Positions 22,961-35,228 of a DNA stretch of 64,000 nucleotides are shown here, piece after piece. Every line of letters begins with the position of its first letter. The stretch's first letter is position 1. Below the pieces are notes generated by a model that was not told the origin of the DNA, did not search any database, and saw nothing but the letters and a program-made list of their open reading frames with translations. The position numbers were made by a program, and so were the translations under genes. The DNA is taken from NCBI RefSeq assembly GCF_041146395.1, contig NC_090989.1, positions 125,983,501 to 126,047,500 of the forward strand. Direction: 5' to 3'. Source of the stretch: Eulemur rufifrons. Taxonomy: Eukaryota; Chordata; Mammalia; Primates; Lemuridae.

Positions 22961-24480
22961 AAATAGGTCAGTTGGGCAAAGGGTACATGAAGGTGACGGT
23001 GCCTGTGACTCCGCTGGGTCAGCAGTCACAGCCTAAGGGACGTATGGAAGAGCTCACTGTCAGAGTGGATCTGCGACCGAGGGCTCTGCCGTGACCAAGC
23101 AGAACAGTGGGAAACAAGGCTAGAAAACAAGGATGGGACTCGCCTTAATTCTGACATTAAAGGGAGTCATGGACGGTCTTTAAGAAAGAAGATAACTACG
23201 ATACAGATTTGGGAAGATTGAGCAGGTGGCACTGTGTATGACGTAGGAAGAGGCGAAGAATATTTCAGGAGAGTAGAAATGAGAGCTGAGCTAAGATTCT
23301 TGTGTTGGAAGTGGATGGATGGGAAGGAGAGAGATTTTAGGTATTTCTTGTCCCTGTAAGTGGTGGTGGTTGGGAGGAGGGGAACGAACCGCTGCTTCCC
23401 AGAGATGCTCTCAGAACAACAGGGGAAAGATTTCCCATAATTTTTATGACCCCTCTTTGCAAAATGAGCCAAATCTACAAAAATAAAATGCGGCTGCTGG
23501 AGTTAAAAGTTTCCCCTAATAATAAAGCTTAACAAATATTATAGTTGGGGGGAAAAGTCAAATAAACAAATCCTAGTGGATCTCTAAACAAAATACCTAA
23601 CTGCAGAGTACATCAGGGGAGTTCTGAAGCAGGAAGCAGAAAGGAGGAGAAGAATTAACCCACAGATGGGACACAGCCCTTTCTTCTGATTTTCCCTTCC
23701 TCTTTCACCAGAGACACTCACTTCTGTTGGAAAAGGTTTGGTATCTCCGAGAACGTTCTGAAAATGTGCGGGGCAGGGGATGTGCAAGTGATGCTCTCAC
23801 CACACACCGTCTCAGGGAGCTGGGCACGGCCAAGTGGGTGCACGTCACCAGGGCACCTGACTATCCAATCCTGCTACTTATTCTAGAGAAATCTTGCCAC
23901 GTCCTGTCTCGCAGCTTACAGGCAGGGCTGGCTCCCTGGTAGATAAACAATTAGCAGCTATGCATTACGAGGAGTCCACCCTTAACCTTAAAAGGCCAAG
24001 AGGGAAACAAACAGACAAACTGTACCTCAGTGTTCCCTGTATAATGTAGCTATGAAAGAATTTCAATCCCCAGTAAGCTGGGCTATAGAAAAAAGGAAGG
24101 CAGCCACAAGGAATGGAATTTGGGGGAGGCTCCCATTTTCCCTGGAATCCCGCAAGGCTACTCCTTTACCTTGAAAGACATAGAAAGAACTAGTATTAGT
24201 AGTAATGCACAATTAATATATTTTTATCACAAAGGGAACACTGAATAAAAGCAGCTCTGCCTGACATTTACTGGTTCAGAAAAGTTACAGATCTGCAAAC
24301 AAAGATAACAATAATAGCTATACATGAATGGTCTTCACAAGACTCTCTCATGCACCATGTCCTGTTGAGTGACAGAAAGTCTCTTCTCTACCCGCATTTA
24401 ATTCCTATGTTCCAAATTAAGGTTTGCTTATTGTTTCCTTCTTTTCTAGGTCATCCTACCTACATCTTCTAACTGAGTTA
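22961..24480. other. Intronic sequence, nothing recognised
   Basis: The part 22961-23300 may continue the L2 copy. The rest has no family I can name. Confidence 0.35.
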
Positions 24481-24483
24481 GGG

Positions 24484-24652
24484 GATGGAAACGTTCTATA
24501 TCTGCACTGTCCAATAAAGTAGCCACTACCCACATTTTGCTACTAACACGTGAAATGTGGCCAGTGCAACTAAGAAATGTGTTTTTAATCTTATTTAATT
24601 TTAATTTAAATGGCTACACGTGGCTAATGGCTATGTTAAAGGAAAGCACAGT
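24484..24652. mobile_element. hAT-Charlie-type MITE (GCTGTCC family), copy 2
   Basis: GATGGAAACGTTCTATATCTGCACTGTCCAATAAAGTAGCCACTACC at the left and GGCTACACGTGGCTAATGGCTA at the right are the inverted ends; the interior is short and AT-rich. This is a short subfamily distinct from the 430-bp copy at 2043. Confidence 0.8.
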
Positions 24653-24659
24653 TTAACTC

Positions 24660-24850
24660 TGTGCTTTCTCAAACTTTAATGTGCGCACAAATCATCAGGA
24701 ATCTTCTTAGGATACAGATTCTGATCGGCAGGTCTGGGCAGAGCGGGCGAGTCTGCATGTCCAGGGAGCTCTCCAGTGATGGCCGTGCTGCTGATCTGTG
24801 GGTCACACTCTGAGCAGCAAGACTCTGACTGCTTCAGGAACCACCAGTGT
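24660..24850 (-). mobile_element. MER5A-like hAT-Charlie element
   Basis: TTTCTCAAACTTTAATGTGCGCACAAATCATCAGGAATC at one end and GCTGCTGATCTGTGGGTCACACTCTGAGC at the other, with the usual MER5A spacing. Confidence 0.8.
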
Positions 24851-25090
24851 CATCTAGAAGCAATTTTTTTTAATCACACGCCCCATCAGAAAAAACTGAG
24901 TACCACTACACTAACATCTTACATGCGTTATAAAATATAACATACAAAACAGAAAATTTAAAAAGATGAGAAACAGAGGAAATAGGCAATATTTTAAAAT
25001 GATCACAATAAGTTGATACTATTAAGAAGCTAATATCTTAAAGCATAAAATACACTTGAAATGAGATTCATTGTTAACAATAATGGATGT

Positions 25091-25188
25091 ATATCCACAT
25101 TTGAAAACTTCTTCTTCATAATTTCAAGCTTCTTCACATATATCCACATTTGAAAAATTCTTCTTCATGATTTCAAACTTCTTCAAAT
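25091..25188 (+). repeat. 49-bp tandem duplication
   Basis: Units 25091-25139 and 25140-25188 both start ATATCCACATTTGAAAA and continue TTCTTCTTCATRATTTCAARCTTCTTCA, with only a few substitutions. They are directly adjacent. Confidence 0.9.
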
Positions 25189-25280
25189 CAGATCTAAATA
25201 GGTGGGCACTGATGTTTTAATCTCACACTATGCCCAACAAAGCCCTTACCAACAGTGAGAGATGTGTCAGTCTGGCCATC

Positions 25281-25308
25281 TGTGTGTGTGTGTGTGTGTG
25301 TGTGTGTG
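25281..25308. repeat. (TG)14 microsatellite
   Basis: Uninterrupted TG dinucleotides, followed by an imperfect extension to about 25318. Confidence 0.95.
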
Positions 25309-25324
25309 CATGTGTGCACAGAGA

Positions 25325-25475
25325 CTATGTCACACTGGGGGGTTTGCTACTAGCATCTAGTGGGTGGACATCAGGGATGCTGCAAAATATCCTACAATCC
25401 ACAGGATAGCACCCCCCACCTCGCACAATTATCTGGCCCAAAATGTCAGTAGCACCAAGGTTGAGAAATTCTACC
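25325..25475 (-). mobile_element. MER20-like hAT-Charlie element
   Basis: GGACATCAGGGATGCTGCAAAATATCCTACAATCCACAGGATAG, then ATTATCTGGCCCAAAATGTCAGTAGCACCAAGGTTGAGAAATTC, is the reverse complement of a common hAT element end. I recall it as MER20, with some doubt about the name. Confidence 0.7.
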
Positions 25476-25544
25476 CCTACCCTAACCCTAAGGGCTCAAA
25501 AATTAAAGAGGAATGGTATTAGAAGTAGACAATGTAAATCCTGA

Positions 25545-25705
25545 TTCCTCTACTCATGAAATGTGCGAACATTGACCTGGACAACCCGCCACTCTGAGGC
25601 TCATTTTCTTCATCTTGGCTTTCTGGAATAAGGATAACATACATCATGAAACAATGAACAAGGACTCTGTCCAACCACAGCATAAATAAATGGTAGCTAT
25701 TATGG
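25545..25705 (+). mobile_element. MIR SINE, diverged
   Basis: GTAAATCCTGATTCCTCTACTCATGAAATGTG, GAGGCTCATTTTCTTCATC and ATAAGGATAACATACATCATG keep MIR order. Confidence 0.65.
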
Positions 25706-25709
25706 CCAT

Positions 25710-28640
25710 TACCAAAAACAATAAATCATACTATGAAGGGCCTGCAAACATATAAATGTTCTTCACAAGAAAAGGGGGCTTTTGTACCTAATAAGATCCA
25801 GGTTGCTTGACAGAGCAATTTGGGGGACTTAAACTATAGAAATACATAATAAACCCCCCTAGAGCAAGGATCATGTTCACTTCATTCTCACTAACAAAGG
25901 CCACTACTACCTTAGAGGACACAACAGATATCTAATAAATACATTTTGATTTTGTTTTTAAGAAATAGAAAATAACGCACTAATGGCCCTAGAACCATCA
26001 CTTGCACACAACCACTTAGTGCAGAAGCTGACAAGGCCCGGCCAGCCAGCCTGCTCAACGGAGCCATCTGGGGAGCTCCAGGTGGCAGCGGCAACTCTAT
26101 GTCCTGAAATCAGTGTGGAGATTAGTCAGGCCTTTGGTCCCACAGTGCAGCCACCGGGACTGGGCATGCTGCAAAGCCCAGAGGATTCTCAGACTTCTCT
26201 GAGGACACTGCCATAAGCTCCAGGGCCTGTGAGCCAAAAGATGGCATTTCTGCACCATGGGTCTCCAGATGGAACTGAAGCTCTGTGCCCACCACACACT
26301 CCCACACACCCACCCCAAACTTCAGCACTGAGAAGCCATTAGTGACTTCTTCAGTCTTATTTTCTAGGGTATAAAATGAGAAAGAGGAGATAAGTGGAGA
26401 TATTTTCAGCTCCAAAATAGTGTTATGTGTAAAACCTCTGCTGAACACATAATGTTTTCAGCAAATACTAACAACAAAAACAATAATCATGAGGACATAG
26501 TAAGAATTAATTATAATACTTAACACATACAGGAATGAAGCAAAGTGTTCTCAGACCCTCAGAAACAGGTGTTACATGAATATGAGCTATTAATTTTGTT
26601 TTTAAAGTCTCCACAGCCAGTTTAAGTTCCAACTTGTGGTTGATGAATAGGAGGCAGATGAAACGATGTACTCCACTAAACCATATTTATGGCATTTACC
26701 TCTTCGTGAAACTGTTCCATCTTTCAAACATTAAAATTATGATAAAAACCAGTTGGACAGATTATAGAGATAATCATATGAAAATCTCAAGAACATTTAA
26801 ATCACTAATAATGTATTTATATACATCTGAAAGTTATTTATCACCTGCTTCTACATTCGTACCTAAAAATGTGAAATTCAGTTAGTACTAGTTTTTCCCA
26901 CAACCCATCGCTGGTAATGACCATTGTATCTTTTCTGCCTAAAAAACACACAAAATCTAAGTTACCTCTGATTGACAAAGATAAAAAGGACTTTGGCAGG
27001 AAAATTTATAGAAAGACAATCTGAGTTCCTAAATTTAACATGAGATGGACATATAAATACAAAACTCTAACACTTTAGTAAAATTATTTGCAATGAAATT
27101 ACCTACATTATATGCATATTGCCCTCAAAAATCATGTCTAAGTGTCCCTGTAGTCTACCTTGAAATGCCACAGAATAAATCTTCCTAGAATCAATTTTTA
27201 TTTAAAGATTGGATGTACACGTAGGAGGAAGGGGCCATTGTTTTATTTAAAAATAAATACAGACATTTCATGGCACTGTAGTATTTGCATAAGTTTTAAG
27301 ATCAATAAGAAATTTCAAAGAAATTTAGTGCTTGTGCTTCTGCGTTTTGAGTACCTACTCACTATTCTCTGCCATTCCAAAATACTTCTGGGGAAAGACT
27401 GGAAATCACTAGTATGCTAATGCTCTCTCTCAGAGACGACAGAAATAAAAATAATAAAATGTGGGGAAAGACACAGGCAATCAAGGCCAGCTACTAAACG
27501 GGGGCGGGGAAAATGAGCTCTCACGCGAAGAAGGCAGAATTGTGCACGTCTCTCTCTCTCGTTCTCTCCACCGGGATGAGAGCCGGCGCTTTGAAAGAAG
27601 AGAACACGTGCAACAAGGCAAACCATTTAGGGTTGTGGAGGAGGAAAAAAAATCCCTTTTCCCAAGAGAATGTGGCTTTACGCCAGCATATTAGATTGGA
27701 AAGTGCAAACACAATAATTAACAGTGAATCCTGAAACTTCAACACACCAGAAAAGGGTGTCACTCCAGAGGGAGATGGGAAAATAGGAGGACTAAATTAA
27801 GGCAGTCTCAGCGCTGCTGGACAGTTCCTTGGGGGGCACGGTGGCAGCCCGAGAGCTAATCAAGTCCTCCACACACCTCAGGAAGCTCAAGAAAACTGAT
27901 GAGGGATGATACCACGCCAGAAACAGACTGAGGGGCAGCCGCCAGCAGAGTGGGCGCCCTTCCTGTATCTAAATCCAAAATAACGACTCCTGTGCCGAGC
28001 AAACAGCTTCTCATTCCCTGCTCTGATTTAAGAAAAGAGGATTGAATTCACCTTCCTTGATTTCTGCTGTCGGAACTAAACCGGCTGCTGCAGTTTCCCC
28101 ATCACAGCAGCACGTGTCAATCATCGCCGAGCCCACCGTTGCTTTTCTTCCCCACGTGTGATCCCAGCAATCAGCGAGCTCCAGGGCTGATCCTCGGCCT
28201 CGCGTGTGAGCATTTTCTAGGGCACACCCCGGGAGGCACTACCACCCCCTGTGCATTTCGCTTAATTATGAAACCTCTTTCTAGAAGCCCTATAATTCTC
28301 CCAAGTGTCAAAGTAATTGGTAAAAATTAGACATGAAGAGATACGAGGCCACTTGAAGAGGACACTTTCGACTATAATTTTTAAAAGAATTTTCTTTTTG
28401 GTTCCAATATAATTTTGTACTTTCCCAATTTTGCCCTTTTCAAATGCCAAAGAAAATGTTCATGTTATCTTGTAGGGTAGGAAAAAAAGGCAATGTAATG
28501 CATTTGTACTTCACTTAAGGTCCACAAAGATTTCCTTTTCTTTGAAGGCCATCCTTTGGCTGTTTTTTAAAAAGAAAAAGAAGAGTGAAAAATAATGGAT
28601 ATATATTCTTGTGGCAAGTCACTGTGATTTTGGCAATGAA
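25710..28640. other. Intronic sequence, no repeat recognised; includes a locally CpG-richer block
   Basis: About 2.9 kb with little recognisable repeat, including an AT-rich part (26450-27400). Between 27480 and 28260 CpG dinucleotides are denser than in the neighbourhood, with one GGGGCGGGG box (about 27500) and three CACGTG words. Short frames here have no splice support. Confidence 0.4.
28030..28330. promoter_or_regulatory. Candidate intronic regulatory block with paired CACGTG boxes
   Basis: Two palindromic E-boxes (CACGTG) lie at 28111-28116 and 28153-28158, followed by homeodomain-type TTAATTA at about 28262. The sequence is free of recognisable repeats and denser in CpG than its flanks. 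This is motif-level evidence only. Confidence 0.25.
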
Positions 28641-28644
28641 AGAA

Positions 28645-28688
28645 TAGAGAGAGAGAGGGAGAATGTGTGTGTGTGTGTGTGTGTGTGT
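28645..28688. repeat. (GA)n/(TG)n compound microsatellite
   Basis: About eight GA units followed by about 12 uninterrupted TG units. Confidence 0.9.
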
Positions 28689-28689
28689 T

Positions 28690-31375
28690 CCATTACTTGG
28701 GGTCCGTGCTGTGCGGCTGCATTATCCTGATGCACTTTTGGTACTGGTAAATATGTAAACCAAAGACAGATCCACCTCTTAATGAATTTATGATCCTTTA
28801 GTGAACAATCGAAGCAAAATTCCAAGGGCATGGTTTTACTCTACTTGATTCAGGAAAATTCTATTGAGCAATACCTAATCAGACCTGGCACTCAAAGTAA
28901 TGGGAATCCAAAGACGAAAGAAGATTTAGCAAGGGGATAGGAGGTGGGCAGACATATAAAAAAAAAACAGTAACAGGAGAGGCTGAGAAGTGCAGCAATT
29001 GCTGTGTGCCAAAGGCAGAATCGGCAGCTCAAAGGGCGCGTGATGAACTCCACCAACGTCAGCATCACAGGGTCTTAGAGGCTGCAAGATGGCAGCCAGT
29101 GGCGTGGTTAGGGATGCACAATGCTATCTTAAAAAAGTGAGGCAACATTTTAAAAAGAGAAGTTTCCACATAAAAATCCAGATTTCTAGCTTTTCTTGAA
29201 AAAAGTATAAGATCTAGCAACCACAGGGCAGAGCTAAGGCATTGGCTCTCCAATTTCCAAGAATCCCCAGTAGGCATCCTGAATTTGTTGCAAGCCCTGT
29301 CTTAGAATAAAAGCAGAGTCTTCAGGATTTTAGATTCTGGGCCCCAAGAGAGGAAACAAAGGGTAATGACCCAGCACTCTCTGAGATTTTCTTTCCTGGA
29401 AATAAAACAGCCAAAAGCCAAAAGAATTGTCTCTCTCTGTATCATTTGACCCTGGGTGGCCAGAGCTGACTCATTCCATAATCTGGGCTGCCCGTAAGCA
29501 CTCGGGAGTATAGCTTGCTGATAGGGTCTATGGGAAAAAATTTCTCAGACACCAGGCATATGGTCAATTTGGAACAAAGCAACTCACTGTGGTTCTCAGC
29601 AACCCATTGCATCTCTTCTAAGAGGAATCTGGTCTAGAACGAGGACCTCAGCAGCCTTGACTAAGTCAGCAGATGGAGAAGTGGACCCAGTCCTCATGGG
29701 CTTACCACGACTCCACACACAGTCTCCCCCAGCCCCATCTCCAGCCTCAGGCTTCTCACGCATGTCCTCCCACCATTCCCCTCTGAGCCTTGTGCTCCAG
29801 CTACTCCTCATCACCCTTGGTCTACTCTTCCGGGCTTCAGACTCTCCAGGGCCAGTCTCCTTGCCTGGGAGGCCCTTCTCACTCCTCTCCTGTTCAAATC
29901 TACCCATTATCCCAAACCCAGAGCACATGAGAGCCACAGATCCTCCTTTTCTAAAGCATCCCCATTAACAAATTCTGGGTTAGAGATGCAAACCAAGACC
30001 TAACGACTTAGCTAGACAATTACATAATTTTCATATATGTTTTATAGCCCTGCAGTAGATAGGTAAGTTTGTTGAGATCTAGGAATTCCTTAGAGCCATC
30101 TTTGCACCGTGAAATTATATAGCACGTATTTATCTTAGAAAAATCAAACTAAAAGGGAGGAACGTTATGCCACTTATTCTACCCAATAGGCAGATGTGCC
30201 CCAGAACGGACTTGAGAAGGAGATGCGGAGTTCTTGTTCACTCAGTCTCAGTTTCCACAAATGCCCCACTAGATGAAAGCACCCCACCACCCTACGTGTG
30301 ATTCTAATGAGCATTCACTACAGACCGGAACCAACTGAGCACCCCATGGGGTTCACTGTTGGAAACAGTAAGCTGATCCAGCCTTGAAGGAAGACACGCA
30401 TTGGTCAGGTAGAGAGACACTGCACTATTATTAACACATTATGAGTACATTTCATGGGTACTTAAGATTTTCAAGAGCAATTTTGATTATACACATTTTC
30501 CACCTTCCACAAGAGTGTTGTAATTGCACCCCCTGCATTAACTGTACCTCCTCCAAGTGCCCCCTCAATCCTAGGCCAAAACATCCCTGATAAACATCCA
30601 CAGAGCTGCCCAGTGTCCTGGTTCCTGTGCCAATAAGGCATTACTCCAGGGGAGCTGTACCCAAACGGTTTCAACCCATTAGTGATGAAAAACACATCAA
30701 TGACACCCTAGCTCCATGTGTGAACAACAATTCAACAGCTGAAAAACGGCCAGCACCGTGTATTGTTGTATTGTACTTACAACTACAACCATAAAATGAC
30801 CGAGATTAAACCCACACTCCTGAAACATCAGAAGTGACATTTTAATAACTGACTTCTCTTAGCCATCAAGTTTTGAGATCTTTGGCAATTCATTCCAAGG
30901 AAAACTGCCCTCAAAAAATGAAGGATCACTTAACTGTACTTAGAATTCAGAGTGAATGCAACTATATTGTCTGTTAACAATCACTAAGTGCTCCAAAGAA
31001 AGCATTGGGAAAAGGGAAAGAGTTGGGAAAGTAAAAACTCTCTCTTATTTGCTAAGTATTTCATATTCAGCTATTCATCCTAACCGACTTTGACTAAATT
31101 CAATGTATTTGGAATCAAGAACAGTTTATAGTTAGATGTGTGGTTTGCCCTGCCATCTTAAAATGAAATGGCAGTTATTAGAATTTTCAAAAGAAAAGAT
31201 CAGGCAATTTTTCATGGATTTGAGTTAAATTTGTCAAAATGGTAGAGAGCTCAGAGGAATGTTACTGCACTGAGTACTGCTTTTGGAATGACTCATTAAT
31301 AATTCAGACTGTCAACGATGCTTTCAAATGACTCAAACACCACTAGAAAACATTTCATTATAAGACTTAAATAAA
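28690..31375. other. Intronic sequence, mostly unrecognised; a possible L2 piece at 29690-29960
   Basis: The CT-rich segment 29690-29960 (CCACCATTCCCCTCTGAGCCTTGTGCTCCAGCTA) resembles the L2 plus strand, but weakly. An 8-9 A run lies at 28960. Otherwise unique-looking. Confidence 0.35.
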
Positions 31376-31379
31376 CTCT

Positions 31380-31692
31380 TCCCACCTCATGCTCCTTACT
31401 CCTGTGTTTTCCCAAAAGAAATCAGGCCCAAGTTAAAAAGTTCCTTCCTCCTGAAACATTTCCCTGGTTTGCTTTCTAGTGGGAGGTGACACCTCCTTTT
31501 TTCAAACTCCTATAGCGTAAGATACAAAACCTATTTTCTGTTAGACTGTCAGTGCCTGAAAGGCAGGCTCCGTGTTCAAGGGAGCCCCGCACCTGTGCTC
31601 CCTACCGTCCCACAAGCAGAGCTTGTAGCACAATACCTTAAAAAGAGTACAAGCTCAGCAAGTGTTTGTGAATGAATGAATAAATAAATAAA
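31380..31692 (+). mobile_element. LINE-2 (L2) 3' end
   Basis: CTGAAACATTTCCCTGG, GTCAGTGCCTGAAAGGCAGGCTCCGTG, GCTTGTAGCACAATACCTTAAAAAGAGTACAAGCTCAGCAAGTGTTTGTGAATGAATGAA and a short (AATA)n tail follow the L2 terminus. Confidence 0.85.
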
Positions 31693-33000
31693 TACAGGCT
31701 TGAATGGTTCTGTTCTGTTTCCTGATTTTTTTGCATACCCCAAAGCCCAGTTATTTGCTAAAAACTATGTTCACCTTTCCAACACATTGATATTCAAGTC
31801 TCAAGCAGTCATCCCATGGTGAGTCTTGCTATTGAACTTCATTTGGACAGAGAGTAATCTAGAAAGTGTATCTACAGCTCTTTCACTGTGCTTTACTTGA
31901 AATATATTAACCAGGCATTTACTTCCTTTTTAAAAGCTAAGTCATTTCTCTTAACAGCATCTATAGCTGTCAGAAGTTTGGCAGACTTTATGAAAAACAC
32001 CACTTTAACTGTCATATTAAAAATTAATTACATGAAGTTTCCTTTTATTTTTACTACTTAAACTCCCTAATGATAAAGAAAAAGTTGTGGGGTTTTTTGT
32101 TTGTTTATTTTCAAGAGTGTGGGGTTTTTTTCTTCATGATACAAAAAGATATGGTTATTGAATTTGTTAGGAGAGAAAATACCTGTACTTTAAAATTGTA
32201 TTTTATAATGACCTTGCTCCCAACTACCACCACTGCCCCACCCAATTCTACCGGGGATGGAAGTGGGGGGAGAGCCTCTTGGTCATTTTTGCCTTATTTT
32301 ACATGGTAAATTACCAAGCTTTTGCAGCTTTCTTTACAAAAAAAAAAAAAAAAAAGGCAGTTGGAAAGAACCAACACAAAGTTAAGTGAGGAGTTTCTCT
32401 GTGTCTGCTCGTCAAAGAGTCGGAACGTTCATTAAAGACACCAGGCGGGGAGCTCATGCACACTAGACCAGAGTGAACCAATCCCAAGGGGACTGCCACC
32501 TTGCCTTCCTTGAAAACCCTCCTGCACGCCACTGTCTCACGCTTGTCAATAGCTTTACTCATTTTTTGTCTTCTGGAAAATAGGTTCATTCACTCATGCC
32601 CTGTCCAAAGTAAAAGTAAAGAACCCCGATTTAACCTCCCTGCTCCACTGCTGGCTTGGAATGGTCTAGTCCCCAAAGCGGAAGTTCTTATTCCTAAAGA
32701 GCTTCCTCACCCATCTCATCCCATCAGGTAACTTATAGAGTTGCAAACCATGTAGTCATGTAGTCCCAACCCCTCACTGTACCAACTAGAAAATCCACTG
32801 ACGTTCCCCCCACCCCCAGCTGCACTTCCTAGTAGCCAAGCCAGCGTAGAACACAGGCCTTCCAACCAGGAGTCCTGTGTTCTTCCTCACCATTCCTGGT
32901 AAGAAAAGCTCTCCCTGGGAGTAAAGTGGCAATCCCCAACATGCTGAGTGCCAGGCATGGAGCCAGACAAGAATTAGGTCCTCTACACCCTTGTTTCTCA
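31693..33000. other. Intronic sequence, nothing recognised; 19-A run at 32338
   Basis: AT-rich with an A19 homopolymer (32338-32356) that has no identifiable retroposon body in front of it. Confidence 0.35.
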
Positions 33001-33155
33001 AAGTGTGGTCCACGAAACAGTAGTGTCTGCCTCGGGCAGGAACATGTTAAAAATGCGAGTCCCAGGCCTCCCCCACACCTGCTGAACCAGACTCTGCTCT
33101 TTAACAACATCTCCGCAGGATTCCCAGACACACTACAGTTTGAGAAGCGCTGTTC
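33000..33155 (+). mobile_element. MER5A-like hAT-Charlie element
   Basis: TTCTCAAAGTGTGGTCCACGAAACAG, GTTAAAAATGCGAGTCCCAGGCC, CTGAACCAGACTCTGCTC and CACTACAGTTTGAGAAGCGCTG give a nearly complete copy with both ends. Confidence 0.9.
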
Positions 33156-33544
33156 CACAGAAGGGGAGAAAAAAGACATATCTTCACTTTTTGAGTCAAG
33201 TTCATGTCAAGCCCTGTGCTCAGACACTCTGTGATCTGACCCAAGTGGCCTGGTCTCCTCTCAACACTAAGGCCAAAAGAACAATCTGCAGAATAGAAGC
33301 ACGGGAGCCCGGTGGATGCCTTATGTCATTTATACAGCACATGGTAAATCAGTTTTATTTTGTTTTCTTTTTGGAATTCTGACTTATTTGAAGACTGCTG
33401 AGAGGTAAAATGTGGAAAGGTTGAGCAGTGAAAGTACTACCTCAACTAAGATCAAAGATATCCTCTCCTCCACTTTTTTTCATAACAGCATTCTCCAAAG
33501 AACTGTGGTTACAGAACACAGCAAGTGCTTCAGGCCAGAGTTAA

Positions 33545-33780
33545 AAATACAAGTAATGGAGTCAGCCTTCCTGAGAGCAAGTCAAAGCTCTGCTCGCTGC
33601 CATCTGTGCGGCCTTGACAACTCAATGTCTGTGCCTCAGTTTCCTCACCTTTAAAGTAGAAATAAAAATAACACTTATTTCACAGGCTGATAATAAGGAT
33701 AAAATGATACTTACCATTGGCACTGTGTACAAAGCCTGGCATGCAGTGAGTGCTCAATTAATGTGAGCTACCACCATTAC
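33545..33780 (+). mobile_element. MIR SINE
   Basis: AGCTCTGCTCGCTGCCATCTGTGCGGCCTTGACAA, CTGTGCCTCAGTTTCCTCACC, AATAACACTTATTTCACAGG and CTGGCATGCAGTGAGTGCTCAATTAATG follow full-length MIR order. Confidence 0.9.
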
Positions 33781-33784
33781 ATGT

Positions 33785-34365
33785 ATCCTATGTGTCAAGT
33801 GTAACTTAAAACCACCACACCCTCAGAATGGTTTCCTCCTGGGATCGACCCACATACTGACCCACAGCCAATCAACACAGAGGAACAATATGCGTAAAAG
33901 GCAGACATTGAGAAAGTTTCACTCTACCAAAACCACGTTAATTCTGGACTTGAGCAAAGACATGCACCACCTTTCACTTCAAATTCTAATGTGTGTTGAC
34001 GCAGACTAAGAGCCCCAGCGTTTGACCAACCATGAAGAAATAAAGGAAAGAAAAGTCACTCTTAGTCACGCAACCTCATGCCTCACAGCTGTCCCTTGTG
34101 AACACACCAGCCTAATACTCTGTCTTCCTGCAAAGTGACTTCTAAAAAGAGAAAGAGGAGCAGTCGCCTGCATTCTTTTCCTCCCTTTCAAATGTGGCAC
34201 ATGTTGTTATTCCTTCTATGATAGTTGGCCAAAGGACAAATCGGATTTCCTTTCCAGACTTCATTTTAATGTTTATTTTTATTTTTATGAAAGCAGCAAA
34301 AACATATTGCACTCTCCATCCCATTCTCAATGTTTAAAAAAAAATTTTTTTTAATTATATTGCAT
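33785..34365. other. Intronic sequence, nothing recognised
   Basis: Unique-looking sequence that ends in an A/T homopolymer pair (34336-34352), the landing site of the Alu that follows. Confidence 0.35.
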
Positions 34366-34367
34366 CA

Positions 34368-34642
34368 GGCTGGGTGCGGTGGCTCACACCTATAATCCTA
34401 GCACTTTGGGATGTCAGGAGTTCAAGACCAGCCTGAGCAAGAGCAAGATCCCACCTCTACAAAAAAATAGAAAGATCAGCCATGCATGGTGGTGCACATG
34501 TAGTCCCAGCTACTGGGGAGCTAGGGAGGCTGAGGTAGGAGGATCACTTGAGCCCAGGAGTTGGAGGTTGCAGTGAGCTATGATGATGCCACCGCACTCT
34601 AGCCTGAGCAACAGAGTGAAACCCTGTCTTAATAATAATAAT
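34368..34642 (+). mobile_element. Strepsirrhine-type dimeric Alu
   Basis: GGCTGGGTGCGGTGGCTCAC starts the left arm. GCCTGAGCAAGAGCAAGATC and CACTCTAGCCTGAGCAACAGAG are the wordings I associate with lemur/loris Alus. The left arm has lost about 25-28 bp between CACTTTGGGA and GTCAGGAGTTC. The right arm is nearly complete, and the tail is (TAA)n rather than pure A. It is the main clue to the organism group. Confidence 0.9.
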
Positions 34643-34644
34643 AT

Positions 34645-35228
34645 TGTTTCTTTTGAAAGACCAACACTACCTCTCTTTTCCTAATTAGGCCCAATAGAAA
34701 TATAGTAGTAAGCATTCAACTGGGTAAGCCTCAAAAATCTTTATCAAGACCAAACCAATTTATAGCATTTGATTCAGATGGGGTTTTCTGATTGACAGAA
34801 CTTACAGTGGGTTCGAAATTTTAAAGCATTTTTAGAATTTGGGAAAAGACATTAAGTTTGTATACAATCTTTAAGAAAATTACTGGGCTTTCCGGCCATG
34901 CTTTTTAGGTTAAATGTATACTTTTACTAGCTGCATCATTCTGGGAGTACATTTCTTCCGAGGAAGTGTTTTTCCAGCTGAGTTTAATCCAATAAACTAA
35001 AGAAGAGAAAGGATATAAAATAGAACTCTCTGCTTGTAGATGGACATGGCATTTGCTTTTCATCAAGAGACACTAGGAAGCTTCTCTCTGGTTGTCTAAC
35101 TTTTTGCTGTAGCTGTCAGAGGGCAGAGGCCCTGGAAACAGCATGCTAATTTCAACCCCCGCCCCATCCTCCATCCGACACACCTTAGCTACTGCATGAC
35201 GCTAACCATTCATCCATGGAGGCCTTAC
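34645..35228. other. Intronic sequence downstream of RFTN1 exon 3, nothing recognised
   Basis: AT-rich unique-looking sequence next to the exon 3 donor. Confidence 0.4.

Larger units (their letters stand above)
13399..35228 (-). other. RFTN1: RFTN1 intron 3, complete
   Basis: This 21.8-kb intron runs from the GT donor at 35228 to the AG acceptor at 13399 on the minus strand, and its phase (two bases before, one after) fits both exons. It contains HAL1, L2, MIR, MLT1, MER5A, MER20-like and Alu repeats, the LTR with the tRNA-Glu-like segment at 15.7-16.4 kb, and long unique-looking stretches. I found no further raftlin coding sequence inside it. Confidence 0.9.

Noticed and set aside
25474..25491. 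CCCTAACCCTAAGGG, telomere-like
   Set aside because: Only two units; too short to be an interstitial telomere repeat rather than chance.
32338..32356. A19 run as a possible processed-pseudogene tail
   Set aside because: No AATAAA at the right distance and no recognisable transcript body before it.
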